In this document: piece after piece, positions 17,097-25,542 of the stretch
How positions within the stretch are numbered: position 1 is the first letter of the stretch
How the letters are laid out: every line of letters begins with the position of its first letter
Origin: an uncultured Pseudomonadota bacterium
GTDB lineage: Bacteria; Pseudomonadota; Alphaproteobacteria; UBA3830
Length of the DNA: 34,994 nucleotides
NCBI GenBank assembly: GCA_902761495.1
Contig: CACWKL010000005.1
Coordinates: forward strand, 1-34,994
Direction: 5' to 3'
Made by a program: the position numbers and the translations under genes
The notes under the pieces: model-generated
What the model was told of the DNA's origin: nothing
Database searches by the model: none
The model's input: only the letters and a program-made list of their open reading frames with translations

Positions 17097-17609
17097 CTAA
17101 GCATTCTCAGATTTTGTATCTTCAGCCTCTGCCGTCATCTGCTGCTTCGCCTCTTCCTCGGACTTCGCAACACTTAACTTAACTACAACGGAAATTTCCG
17201 GATGCAAATTTACGCTGATTTCGTAGACACCGACCGTCTTGATCGGAGCACTGAGATCAACTTGACCCGCGCTAACCTTGTAACCCAATTCCTTGATCGC
17301 GGCGGAAATATCACGACTGGTAACAGATCCGTAAAGCTGTCCCTTTTCACTGGCCTGACGCACCAAAGTAATGGTCAACTGCCCCATCTGATCGGCGACT
17401 TTCTGAGCTTCCGCCTTCGCAGCTTCGTTCGCCTGCTGAATTTGCTCTTTCTGATCTTCGAAATACTTAAGATTCTCTTTTGTCGCTCTCAACGCGATTT
17501 TTTTCGGCAGCAGATAGTTTCTGGCGTAACCCGGTTTTACGTTTACGACATCGCCAATATATCCTAACTTGAAAACTCTCTGCAGCAAAATAACTTTTAT
17601 ATGTTCCAT
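17097..17609 (-). CDS. rplI: 50S ribosomal protein L9
   Basis: A structural protein of the large subunit that binds 23S rRNA with its N-terminal domain and projects a second domain through a long helix. The N-terminal signature ILLQRVFKLGYIGDVVNVKPGYARNYLLPKKIA is complete (residues 7-39; key GxxGDVVxVxxGYARNYL), the connecting helix spans about 40-78, and the C-terminal domain carries GSVTSRDI and KTVGVYEISVNLHPEI. At 170 residues it is about 20 longer than usual, because of an acidic Ala/Glu-rich tail. rpsF and rpsR, its usual partners upstream, are absent; tRNA-Leu lies divergently instead. GAGG precedes the ATG. Confidence 0.97.
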   Translation of the reverse strand: MEHIKVILLQRVFKLGYIGDVVNVKPGYARNYLLPKKIALRATKENLKYFEDQKEQIQQANEAAKAEAQKVADQMGQLTITLVRQASEKGQLYGSVTSRDISAAIKELGYKVSAGQVDLSAPIKTVGVYEISVNLHPEISVVVKLSVAKSEEEAKQQMTAEAEDTKSENA

Positions 17610-17788
17610 CCTGACCTCTGATTAAAAACTTACTTAAAGCTGAATCCAATATATATTAGCCGATCGCATAAGTCCAGATTTTTCAGGGGAGCGATAGGGA
17701 GTTTTGCTCAATTTATCGAAAAAATCGGTGAATAGAAATCCCGTATCTATTGATATGCCCAAGGTTTGGTGATAGATTGCATGAGGTT

Positions 17789-17874
17789 GCCCGTGTGGCG
17801 GAATGGTAGACGCTACAGACTTAAAATCTGTTGTCCTTTCGGGCGTGGGGGTTCGAGTCCCTCCACGGGCACCA
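17789..17874 (+). tRNA. tRNA-Leu(UAA)
   Basis: An 86-nt class II tRNA. The acceptor GCCCGTG pairs with CACGGGC, and A-CCA is encoded at 17871-17874. The anticodon loop CTTAAAA gives UAA; the long variable arm and T loop GTTCGAGTC are intact. Confidence 0.95.
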
Positions 17875-17997
17875 TTTAGGGTGGTATTCCCGTCAAAATC
17901 TAACAATCAATTCGCGACTTTTGTCTTTTCAGTTTCAGTCTGTTTCTCTTGGCCGCTTTTCTGCTTTACAGTCTTCTCGAAAATCTTCGAAGAATTC

Positions 17998-18984
17998 TTA
18001 TTTTTTTACATCTTTTGCCAGTTTCGCCCATGCATCATGCAACGCATCTAGGTCTTTTCTCATAGATTCATCGGTTTTACTGGTTTTACCTAACTTTTGC
18101 TTTTCTATAATTCTTTTGTTAATTTTATCTATTTCATCTAGTTGTTTCCTTGTTTCTTTATCATCCAGGGTTTTTATACCTTTTTTCGCTTTCTTATTCG
18201 GCATTTTGCTGACTTCTTCCCCTATTTTATCTAACTGATTCGATATTTTCTTACCTGTAGCTTTCATACCAACAACAGCTAGAACACCCACCATAGATAG
18301 AATAAGTAAAAAAGATAACAGATAAGAAATCACACCAATACCCATCGATATGGTTAAATGTTTAGGATTATCCTTCTCCAAGTATATGTTTACGGATTCA
18401 TCTGTAACTTCTACGGGTTCAACGGATTCTTGCGAATGAAACTTTTTGTGATCAATCGCCCAAATAATCGCTATAAAAACTATCTGAATCGGCACAGATA
18501 ACAAACCGATAACATGCGACGAAAAGACCTTCGCTGACACTAAAATGCCTCCAAAAATTCCAACAAGAATGGGCATCACTATTCCAACTATGACTATACC
18601 GCCTATCGGATCAATTGAATTATAGTTCGCAATTTCGGCGTAACCTTTTGTAACTTTAGATTTTATATGCTTATAATACAGGCTGTTTCCGAAAAATCCG
18701 AAACCTATAAATAAGATTAACAAAAACACACATGAACCTACAACTCTCTTCGTTGGGTTTGAACTCAACATCTGTAGAATTTCCTGAATTCCTCCGTTTG
18801 CCAATGTCAACAGCAGCGCCCATCCGTACATCTTCCTGAAAACTAACCACACTCCCACGAAAAATGCCGCAGCAAAGTTGAATGTGGTTTTGTTTTCTTT
18901 CTCCAATCTGTCGAACGCCTGCCGGTAATATTCGGTGTTTCTTTGATTAAAAAGTTCAAATATCCGAGAAAATCTTCCTTGCAT
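17998..18984 (-). CDS. DUF2628-like membrane protein with charged C-terminal tail
   Basis: A 328-residue protein. The first half matches DUF2628: YYRQAFDRLEKE, then TTFNFAAAFFVGVWLVFRKMY (about 30-52), followed by hydrophobic helices near 70-95, 125-150 and 152-170. A further hydrophobic helix lies near 210-235. The last 90 residues are very rich in Lys/Asp/Glu and predicted helical, probably a cytoplasmic coiled coil. DUF2628 has no established function. ATG at 18984 is eight bases after GGAGGTGG, an unusually good site; the frame also opens from a TTG four codons earlier, which would sit inside that Shine-Dalgarno and is rejected. It is downstream of feoAB on the same strand with a 102-base gap. 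Confidence 0.75.
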   Translation of the reverse strand: MQGRFSRIFELFNQRNTEYYRQAFDRLEKENKTTFNFAAAFFVGVWLVFRKMYGWALLLTLANGGIQEILQMLSSNPTKRVVGSCVFLLILFIGFGFFGNSLYYKHIKSKVTKGYAEIANYNSIDPIGGIVIVGIVMPILVGIFGGILVSAKVFSSHVIGLLSVPIQIVFIAIIWAIDHKKFHSQESVEPVEVTDESVNIYLEKDNPKHLTISMGIGVISYLLSFLLILSMVGVLAVVGMKATGKKISNQLDKIGEEVSKMPNKKAKKGIKTLDDKETRKQLDEIDKINKRIIEKQKLGKTSKTDESMRKDLDALHDAWAKLAKDVKK

Positions 18985-19086
18985 ATCCACCTCCAAATGT
19001 CTATGACTACATTGTAAGAAAAATTCGTTAATTTTTCGTTAAAAACCGAAATTTTTAAATATTAAAGGCAACAAAAATCGGATATT

Positions 19087-21435
19087 TTATGAAAACAAAA
19101 GGCCAATTCTGTAACTAACGAACGCAACAACCCAAGCAATCACACATTGAACCAAAACGATTCCGAAAGCCCATCTTTTTCCCAACTCTTTTTTTACTGT
19201 AGCGATTGCGGCGACGCACGGAGTATACAAAAGCGAAAAAATCAAAAAAACAAATGCCGTCAATTTTGTAAATATCGCAGGTAATGCATCGGTGCCTCCG
19301 CAAAGTACGGACAGTGTTGAAATCACGCTCTCTTTCGCCAAAAACCCCGACAGGAAGGCAGTCGAAACGCGCCAGTCTGCGATGCCCAACGGTTCGAATA
19401 TCGGAGTGAGTGAGTTCCCCACCATTGCCAACAAATTCTCGGTCGATTCGGTTATGAAATTCAACCTGGAATCGAAGTGCTGCAAAAACCACACAAAAAT
19501 CGACACAACAAAAATTATCGTAAACGCAAACTTCACGAAGTTTCTCACTTTGAAATACACGAGTCGAAGCATGCTTTGGGCGTCGGGCATCCGATAATTC
19601 GGCAACTCCATCACGAAAGGAACAGGCTCACCCTTGAACGCGAAAAGTTTTAGCGCGCATATGAACACCATCCCGAAAATAATCCCGATCAAATACAACG
19701 AAACCATGACCAACGCCTGCGATTCTTTGAAAAATGCCGACGTGAACAGCGCATATATCGGAAGTTTCGCGGAACATGACATGAAAGGAATCAGCAGAAT
19801 CGTCATTTTTCGATCGCGCTCCGACGGAAGAATTCGAGTTGCCATAATCGCGGGAATGCTGCAACCGAATCCCATGAGCATCGGCACAAAACTGCTGCCG
19901 GACAGACCTATTTTTCGCAAAATTCTATCCATGATGAACGCGACACGCGCCATGTATCCGGAATCTTCCAAGAGAGACAAAAAGAAAAACAACAAAATAA
20001 TTATCGGAAGGAAACTCAACACGCTGCCAACCCCGGCAAGAGCTCCGTCCGTAATCAGAGAATGAATCGCGGGATTCAGTCCGTAATCCGTCAGTCCAGC
20101 ATTGATGAAATCCGAAAATTTTTCGATTTGAGAATTCAAAAGATCCGACAGCGCCGCGCCGACCGAGCCGAATGTCATATAAAAAATCGACATCATAACA
20201 GCGATAAACGCAGGAAATGCGGTATATTTTCCCGTCAGAATCTTATCAATTCGCGCGCTGACTCTGCGGCTCAGTGCTTCCTTTGGTTTTTGAATAAAAT
20301 TCCGACATAAATTCTCAATGAAGGAAAATCGCATATCGGCAACGGCCGCCTCGCGGTCCAATCCTCGAGAAGTTTCCATCTCTTTTATCAGGCTATCGCA
20401 AACCTCTTTCTTATTCTCATCCAAGGACAAAGAATCCCGCATGACAGAATCGCCCTCCGCAATTTTCGCGGCGGCAAACCGGGTCGGAATTTGAGGTGCC
20501 AAAGCCGAACCTTCAATCAAATGTGCAATGGAATTAATACACGACGCTACAGGCTTTTGCTCGACGTCAATGTGATCGCACCACTCCAATTTCCGAGGTT
20601 TTCTCCGACGTCTTGCGACATTTTCCACATGCTCGATCAACTCTTCCAGCCCTTCTTTACGCAAGGCTGAAATGGGAACGATGGGAACTCCAAGTGCCGC
20701 CTCGAAAGCATTTACGTCGATGTGCCCGCCCGATTTCATGACCTCGTCCATCATGTTGAGAGCAACGACCATCGGCGTATCCAGTTCGATCAGCTGCAAG
20801 GTCAGATAAAGATTTCTCTCGATATTCGAAGCGTCGACTATATTTATAATTGCATGAGGCTTCTTTTGCAGAATGAAATTTCTCGTAACAATTTCCTCGT
20901 TAGAATACGGAGACAGCGAATAAATGCCCGGCAAATCCGTCAGCGACATATCCGGATGGTTTTTTATTTTTGCATTGATCCCCTCAACAGTGACACCGGG
21001 AAAATTTCCGACTCGCCGATGCCGTCCTGTTAACTTATTGAAAAGCGTGGTTTTTCCCGCATTCGGATTTCCGACCAATGCCAAATCAATGTCGCCGAGA
21101 ATCAAGGAATTATTCAAATCAAGAGTTTCGTTCGGATCTGTTTCTCCGATTTTCGGATGCTCTACAAAAAGAAGTTCCTTGTAATTTTTCTCAGATCTTT
21201 CAGAATTTTCGAGAGTCGCGACGCAAATTTTTTTCGCCTCTTCCTTTCTTATAGTCAGTTCGTACCCACGCACTTTAATTTCAACGGGATTTCCGAGCGG
21301 CGCAGTTTTTATCAGAGAGACAGTCACGCCCGGAGTCAGCCCCATATCCAGAAAATGTTTCCGCAGAATTTTGTCGGGACAATCAATCGATTGCACAACG
21401 GCACTGCTTCCCACGGTTAACTCATCTAAGGTCAT
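19087..21435 (-). CDS. feoB: Fused FeoA-FeoB ferrous iron transporter
   Basis: A 782-residue inner-membrane Fe(II) transporter. Residues 1-75 form a FeoA SH3-like domain (MTLDELTVGSSAVV ... VEIKVRGYELTIRKEEA), normally a separate protein. The G domain follows: G1 GNPNAGKT at 122-129, Thr149 in FPGVTVE, G3 DLPG at 167-170, G4 NMMD at 227-230, and SAL near 254. The rest has the FeoB gate helices, with FVPMLMGFGCSIPAIMATR and the second Gate repeat FLAKESVISTL. No FeoC follows. GAGAGAAG precedes the ATG. The AT-rich upstream region contains ATGAAAATCA, a weak resemblance to part of a Fur box, so iron control is plausible but not shown. Confidence 0.95.
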   Translation of the reverse strand: MTLDELTVGSSAVVQSIDCPDKILRKHFLDMGLTPGVTVSLIKTAPLGNPVEIKVRGYELTIRKEEAKKICVATLENSERSEKNYKELLFVEHPKIGETDPNETLDLNNSLILGDIDLALVGNPNAGKTTLFNKLTGRHRRVGNFPGVTVEGINAKIKNHPDMSLTDLPGIYSLSPYSNEEIVTRNFILQKKPHAIINIVDASNIERNLYLTLQLIELDTPMVVALNMMDEVMKSGGHIDVNAFEAALGVPIVPISALRKEGLEELIEHVENVARRRRKPRKLEWCDHIDVEQKPVASCINSIAHLIEGSALAPQIPTRFAAAKIAEGDSVMRDSLSLDENKKEVCDSLIKEMETSRGLDREAAVADMRFSFIENLCRNFIQKPKEALSRRVSARIDKILTGKYTAFPAFIAVMMSIFYMTFGSVGAALSDLLNSQIEKFSDFINAGLTDYGLNPAIHSLITDGALAGVGSVLSFLPIIILLFFFLSLLEDSGYMARVAFIMDRILRKIGLSGSSFVPMLMGFGCSIPAIMATRILPSERDRKMTILLIPFMSCSAKLPIYALFTSAFFKESQALVMVSLYLIGIIFGMVFICALKLFAFKGEPVPFVMELPNYRMPDAQSMLRLVYFKVRNFVKFAFTIIFVVSIFVWFLQHFDSRLNFITESTENLLAMVGNSLTPIFEPLGIADWRVSTAFLSGFLAKESVISTLSVLCGGTDALPAIFTKLTAFVFLIFSLLYTPCVAAIATVKKELGKRWAFGIVLVQCVIAWVVAFVSYRIGLLFS

Positions 21436-21648
21436 TTCTATCTTCTCTCAAAAAAATCAGAAAAATGTAACGCAGAATAGCATATTTTCGCGTGATTTTC
21501 ATAAATATTAGCCGAAATACCCTTAAACGAATCAAAAAAATACAAAAATTTTAAAATTTCGCATTTTCGTTTACGAAGTATTAACCTTTAATTTCTAGAC
21601 TTTAATCGGTAAGCTAGAAATGGCGAAAGTTTATGAGTGAAATTCGAG

Positions 21649-21723
21649 ATGAAGTTAAAAGGAAATAAAGTAAGAGTACTCGGATGCCTCACCGTAACGG
21701 TCGTAATTTTTAGCTTACTTTAG
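21649..21723 (+). CDS. Possible 24-residue hydrophobic peptide
   Basis: ATG at 21649 opens a 24-codon frame: a basic start (MKLKGNKVRV) followed by a hydrophobic end (TVTVVIFSLL), like a tiny single-helix membrane peptide. The ribosome binding site is weak (GAG adjacent to the ATG). The frame ends inside the terminator stem, as seen in some small toxic or leader peptides. It may be chance. Confidence 0.25.
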   Translation: MKLKGNKVRVLGCLTVTVVIFSLL

Positions 21724-21730
21724 TTTTTTT
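21666..21730 (+). terminator. Plus-strand intrinsic terminator candidate
   Basis: TAAAGTAAG (21666-21674) pairs with CTTACTTTA (21714-21722), followed by G and seven T. The loop holds a mini-hairpin ACCG/CGGT (21691-21701). No plus-strand gene of normal size precedes it, so it may end a small RNA or peptide transcript. Confidence 0.5.
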
Positions 21731-21823
21731 AGGCAAAAATCTCAAAAAAACCCGCATGATCAAACAGTTAAAATGAATTCGGTATTTTCCGTCTCGGCTG
21801 GATAAAGAGAGCAGCCCGTTAAA

Positions 21824-22828
21824 TCATATCTCAACTTTTTCAGCTTTCTCTATCCTAAACATTTTCAGATCTCGGACAATTCCTTGGTCTTTTTTGATTC
21901 TGAAATTTCCGAGAGTTCCCTGATAATTTTCGTCGAACATCTCTCTGTGCGTTCTCAAAGACTCGTTGACCATTTTTATCACATCATAGGCCGCGAGACT
22001 GATAACCGTCGGAGCCGTGTTAAACACTTTTTTATATTCTTCAATAAATTCCTTCTGCTCTTCGCTATCCGCATAGGCGAAGATTGCACCCTCCCATTTT
22101 TCCGGATTCGAGAGAGCAAGTGAACTCAAAGTAAATACCTCGGATTTCGATGACTGCACCGGTTCAAAAGAAAAAATTGCTTGGGTATTTGAATTTTGCG
22201 CGATTTCGGACAAATCCGTTCCGGAATCATAGCTGACCACATTGAAATTCTCCTCATCCATGCCGTATTTCGCTGCCTCTTTTTGTATAATCGTCACAAC
22301 GCTTTTGAAAAAATCTCCCTTGGGCACGAACGCGGTGAGAGAACGCAATCTATTTTCGCGAAGATATCTGAAAACCGTCTCGATCTCTTCTTGAGGAGAC
22401 AGCCCGCAAGCGTAAATATGTCCGTTGTTCGCCGCTACGTTATTTGAAAGCGAAAACAGCGGCACTTTCTGAAAAATCGACGCAAATTTGTGGGATTCCT
22501 GAAAAAATACAGGCCCGACGGCGGCTTTCAAATTCGGAAATGACGACTGCCTCAAATAGTCCGAATAATCATTTGTATCGATGACATAAATATCCATTTT
22601 CGAATTTTGATTTCCCAGAACACAAGCGTTTAGGACGTTTTGCCCGATCTCTTTGTGCGGTCCGCTGACAGGAACCAACAACGCAATTGAATTTTCAGCC
22701 TTTCGAAAATTCTCAAGATAGGCATCGCCAGACAAAATTTTTGATGGTATGACTTTATGATCCGATGTATCATGCGAAATACATGATGTAAGCAGAGCCA
22801 AAAGGAGCAATTTCGTTGCAAACTTCAT
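21824..22828 (-). CDS. LpoA-like penicillin-binding protein activator lipoprotein
   Basis: A predicted outer-membrane lipoprotein with a periplasmic-binding-protein fold that, by family, activates a peptidoglycan synthase. From ATG 22828 (GGAG just upstream) it has 334 residues: a signal peptide ending in the lipobox LLTSC, then NSIALLVPVSGPHKEIGQNVLNA, the family opening motif, VGPVFFQES, and a type-1 periplasmic binding (leucine-binding-like) fold to the end. An upstream TTG extension into rsmI is possible but would bury the signal peptide. The divergent neighbour is rsmI, the same pairing as yraL-yraM in E. coli, which supports the call. The 5' ends overlap rsmI by 13 bases. Confidence 0.82.
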   Translation of the reverse strand: MKFATKLLLLALLTSCISHDTSDHKVIPSKILSGDAYLENFRKAENSIALLVPVSGPHKEIGQNVLNACVLGNQNSKMDIYVIDTNDYSDYLRQSSFPNLKAAVGPVFFQESHKFASIFQKVPLFSLSNNVAANNGHIYACGLSPQEEIETVFRYLRENRLRSLTAFVPKGDFFKSVVTIIQKEAAKYGMDEENFNVVSYDSGTDLSEIAQNSNTQAIFSFEPVQSSKSEVFTLSSLALSNPEKWEGAIFAYADSEEQKEFIEEYKKVFNTAPTVISLAAYDVIKMVNESLRTHREMFDENYQGTLGNFRIKKDQGIVRDLKMFRIEKAEKVEI

Positions 22829-23703
22829 TTTTTTCTCCAAAACTGATAGAATCCATTTCTGATAAGATTCGCCAGCAAAAGGATAAACCAGGTTTGTATT
22901 TGGTTGCAACGCCGATCGGAAACTTATTTGATATTTCTTTGCGCGCGCTGAACATTTTGAAAAAATCCAAAATAATTTTTGCGGAAGATACGCGAAATTC
23001 TCGCAAATTGCTGAATTTTTACGAAATAGATACGCCGTTGGTTGCGTGCCATGAATATAACGAGATCATGCCGGCAGTCGTCGAAAAAATCGAGCGTGGC
23101 GAAATCTATTCTTTGATCTCGGACGCAGGCACTCCGACGATTTCCGATCCGGGGTATCGCCTCGTGAATTGGTGCGTCGAAAATGGCATTGAGGTCGTAC
23201 CGATCCCGGGAGCTTGCGCATTTGTCGCGGGACTTTGCGGCTCAGGATTGCCGACGGATCGATTCACGTTCTGCGGATTTCTTCCGAGCAAACAGCACGC
23301 GAGGCGCGAGGCTCTGCAGAAGGTAAAATCCAAAACCGAAACGCTGATTTTTCTGGAATCCCCCAAGCGAATTTCAGATTCTTTAAAAGACATGCGAGAA
23401 ATTTTCGGAGATCGTCATTGCTGTATTTGCCGCGAACTTACCAAGCTGTACGAAGATTTTCAGCGAGGGCCGCTAAGCAAAATCATCAAGTATTTTTCCG
23501 GAAACGAGCCAACCGGAGAATTTGTGATAATAGTTTCGGGCAATAAGGAGGAAAAAATCGACGAGACCCAAATTTTTTCGGAACTCGCCGAGCTGCTGCA
23601 GAAATTTCGCGTAAAAGAAGCCGTAGAAATCATCGTCGAAAAATATTCGGTAAATAAAAAAGCAATCTATCAAAAAGCATTGGAAATTAAGGAGAAATTG
23701 TAA
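22816..23703 (+). CDS. rsmI: 16S rRNA (cytidine-1402-2'-O)-methyltransferase RsmI
   Basis: A class III (tetrapyrrole-methylase-like) enzyme that 2'-O-methylates C1402 in the 16S rRNA decoding centre. Motifs: LYLVATPIGNLFDISLRAL (about 27-45), FAEDTRNSRKLL, ISDAGTPTISDPGYRLV, VPIPGACA and FCGFLPSK. Length is 295. The start is TTG at 22816 with GGAG eight bases upstream; no ATG lies between it and the first motif, and it gives about 15 residues more than E. coli RsmI. The start overlaps the divergent lipoprotein gene by 13 bases. The usual downstream partner yraN is missing; decayed DNA follows instead. Confidence 0.93.
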   Translation: MQTSFFSPKLIESISDKIRQQKDKPGLYLVATPIGNLFDISLRALNILKKSKIIFAEDTRNSRKLLNFYEIDTPLVACHEYNEIMPAVVEKIERGEIYSLISDAGTPTISDPGYRLVNWCVENGIEVVPIPGACAFVAGLCGSGLPTDRFTFCGFLPSKQHARREALQKVKSKTETLIFLESPKRISDSLKDMREIFGDRHCCICRELTKLYEDFQRGPLSKIIKYFSGNEPTGEFVIIVSGNKEEKIDETQIFSELAELLQKFRVKEAVEIIVEKYSVNKKAIYQKALEIKEKL

Positions 23704-24030
23704 GTATAAAGAGTTCAGAATTTGGAATTGGGGTGATGTAACACTGTTCAGCACCTCCAAAGAAAAATGGATTTCAAAAATTTCTAATTGGAGGGCGATG
23801 TATTCTCAACTTCAGATTTTGCATAAAATTACAACTCCATGGCAAATGTGCTTCGATAGTTTACCTGATGTTTTATCCCAAAATAAATTAGAATTTTCAT
23901 TATTGCGTTTTTTCATGGAAATTATTACAGTGCGATCGTGTGTAGTTTTTGTATTTTTGTAATTGTGTATCAACGGCCGTAGTGAGTACGGTTGTTGTGG
24001 TGTTTGTTGTTTTGCAAAAGGATGAAAACT
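23704..24030 (+). other. Gene-poor stretch after rsmI with one short open frame
   Basis: No recognisable gene. One plus-strand frame is open from inside the end of rsmI to a TAA at 23962. Within it an ATG at 23798 with GGAGGG two bases before it gives a 54-codon frame (MYSQLQILHKITTPWQM..., ending in a hydrophobic VVFVFL). The short spacing and lack of any family resemblance make a functional gene doubtful; it could be a remnant. A hairpin follows at 23971-23997. Confidence 0.4.
23971..23997 (+). other. 11-bp hairpin in the leader of the broken secreted gene
   Basis: CAACGGCCGTA and TACGGTTGTTG pair over 11 positions (two G-U) around the loop GTGAG. No T-run follows directly, so it is not a clear terminator. 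It lies 34 bases before the signal-peptide ATG and may be a 5' leader structure. Confidence 0.45.
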
Positions 24031-24589
24031 ATGAAAAATCTACAGAAAATATCATTTTTGACGGTGTGCGGTTTATGGACCTCGACTGCGGCGGACGCTA
24101 TGAATTATAATTCCGTTTTCAATAATCAAGGATCCCAATCGAGTTCCGTTCATCGATATTAAGAAAATATTGATCCAAACGGCTCTCGCCCTACCAAAAA
24201 ACGAAAAGTAGAAGCTTATGATGGTTCTAACAGAAATCCTTTGTTAAACTTTACAACGACAGAGGCGGAAAAGATTCAGGGAAATCCTGATAATATCGTT
24301 TACCATTTGGCGAACGAGAAACGGCCATTTACTCAAAATGAAAGGAGAATCCATTAAATTCACCGCCAAACTTTTTTCTGAGGAATTGATTCGCTATCTG
24401 AATAAAGAAGGGGCTCTCGATGATAACGAAAGACAGTTTTTACTCGACATGCGAGGCAAAAGACGTAACTCAGAGCAAAAGGAACAAATAAATGAAATTA
24501 TCGAGAACCGCATAGTTCCGTATGTTAAAAAACTTCCTCAAAACGAAATCATAATCAATGGTCAAATGTTGGAGCAGTTTAAAGGATAG
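24031..24589 (+). pseudogene. Broken secreted-protein gene with an NLS-like motif
   Basis: ATG 24031 follows AAGGA at 8 bases and begins a good signal peptide (MKNLQKISFLTVCGLWTSTAADA), but the frame hits TAA at 24160-24162 after 43 codons. The same frame then stays open for 64 codons to 24357 and encodes PTKKRKV at 24190-24210, one residue different from the SV40 nuclear localisation signal. A second frame, offset by one base, runs 24338-24589 (83 codons, MKGESIKFTAKLF... ending EQFKG) with no good ribosome site. Reading through the stop and skipping one base near 24331 would give one secreted protein of about 186 residues. No homologous family is recognised. Separate small genes or a sequencing error are alternatives. 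Confidence 0.55.
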
Positions 24590-24654
24590 GAGACTTTCGA
24601 TTTTGTGATGTTTTAATTCATCAAAAAACAGAACTTAACGAAGCCATGAAAAAC

Positions 24655-25542
24655 TCACCTGTTGCATTTTCCGCAGCGTGAACATCCGGCGCATTGCTTT
24701 TTCATCGCGCAAAAGTTGCAATGTTCCTTGAAAAATTTCGGCGGCGCATCGGAGAAATCAAACAAACTTTCCTGCCAACTCGAATTTGTGGAAATGTTAA
24801 AAATTTGCGGTTTTTTGCTTTCATAATTCAAATTTTCCGAAAAAGCCCTCTTCATTTGCTCGGTTTTATCGAAAATTTTGAACTTTTCTCCGTTTTTTAT
24901 GAAAATGTTCCCCGTCTCAAAAAACGAAAAAGTGACGTCGTTTTTGCGACATTCCTGCGAAAGTTTTACAACCCACGACTGGTACAGAGGGCGCGCGCCA
25001 TCGTAATTTTCGCCGCCGCACCAAACATTTTCGATTTTCTGCGACCGCAAATATTTTTCCAGAGAGATTTCCCCGATAAAAGGCGCAACCAAAACCCCCT
25101 TGTGTTTGAACGGAAGCTCCAGCAAAATCGGAATTCTTTCGTCGGCACGCTTTTGATTTTCCGCGGTGACGTTCAGCCAGACATTTTCCCAGCCGTCACC
25201 CCAGTCGTTCGGCAGACTTTTTGGAATTCGCTGCGGTCTTTTGGTCACGAGGATAAAGATAACGTCGCTGCGTTTTCTTATGATTTCCCAAGCCTCCGCG
25301 CGCCAGCAATCGGCCTCTGATAGAAAGAAATCCGAGGTCATGCACACGCGCAAAAATTCTCCGCTGCGAATTTTATAATTGCCGAAGCGATCTTTGTGCA
25401 GCGGGTAGTCAAAATTGCCTTTTACTCTGTAGATTTCCACGCCATTGCGACCGCGCTGAGAGTCCAGAAAATACATGTAACAATTTTGGCAGCCCTCGCT
25501 CACTTTTTTGCAGCCGTGCCACGGATTCCAGATATCTCTCAC
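24655..25542 (-). CDS. DUF5131 (phage Gp37/Gp68-like) protein with Cys-rich C-terminus
   Basis: A 295-residue protein. The N-terminal signature WNPWHGCKKVSEGCQNCY carries Cys11, Cys18 and Cys21 (C-x6-C-x2-C), followed by VCMTSDFFLSEADCWR, FILVTKRPQRI and VWLNVTAENQ, the DUF5131 series first named from phage Gp37/Gp68. The three-cysteine cluster suggests iron-sulfur or zinc binding; the reaction is unknown. The last 22 residues have six cysteines spaced C-x2-C-x5-C-x2-C-x2-C-x2-C, a second likely metal site. The start is GTG at 25542 with GGAG eight bases before it; its GTGA overlaps the xseA stop, so the two are translationally coupled. The frame extends 60 codons further upstream inside xseA, which is rejected. 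Confidence 0.85.
   Translation of the reverse strand: MRDIWNPWHGCKKVSEGCQNCYMYFLDSQRGRNGVEIYRVKGNFDYPLHKDRFGNYKIRSGEFLRVCMTSDFFLSEADCWRAEAWEIIRKRSDVIFILVTKRPQRIPKSLPNDWGDGWENVWLNVTAENQKRADERIPILLELPFKHKGVLVAPFIGEISLEKYLRSQKIENVWCGGENYDGARPLYQSWVVKLSQECRKNDVTFSFFETGNIFIKNGEKFKIFDKTEQMKRAFSENLNYESKKPQIFNISTNSSWQESLFDFSDAPPKFFKEHCNFCAMKKQCAGCSRCGKCNR

Larger units (their letters stand above)
21436..21823. other. 388-base intergenic region between feoAB and the LpoA-like gene
   Basis: An AT-rich stretch holding the feoAB promoter on the minus strand (a TTGATT / TAATAT pair spaced 18 bases is a candidate) and a plus-strand module: an inverted repeat TTTCTAG/CTAGAAA at 21592-21620, a 24-codon frame and a terminator. 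No larger gene is visible. Confidence 0.6.
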
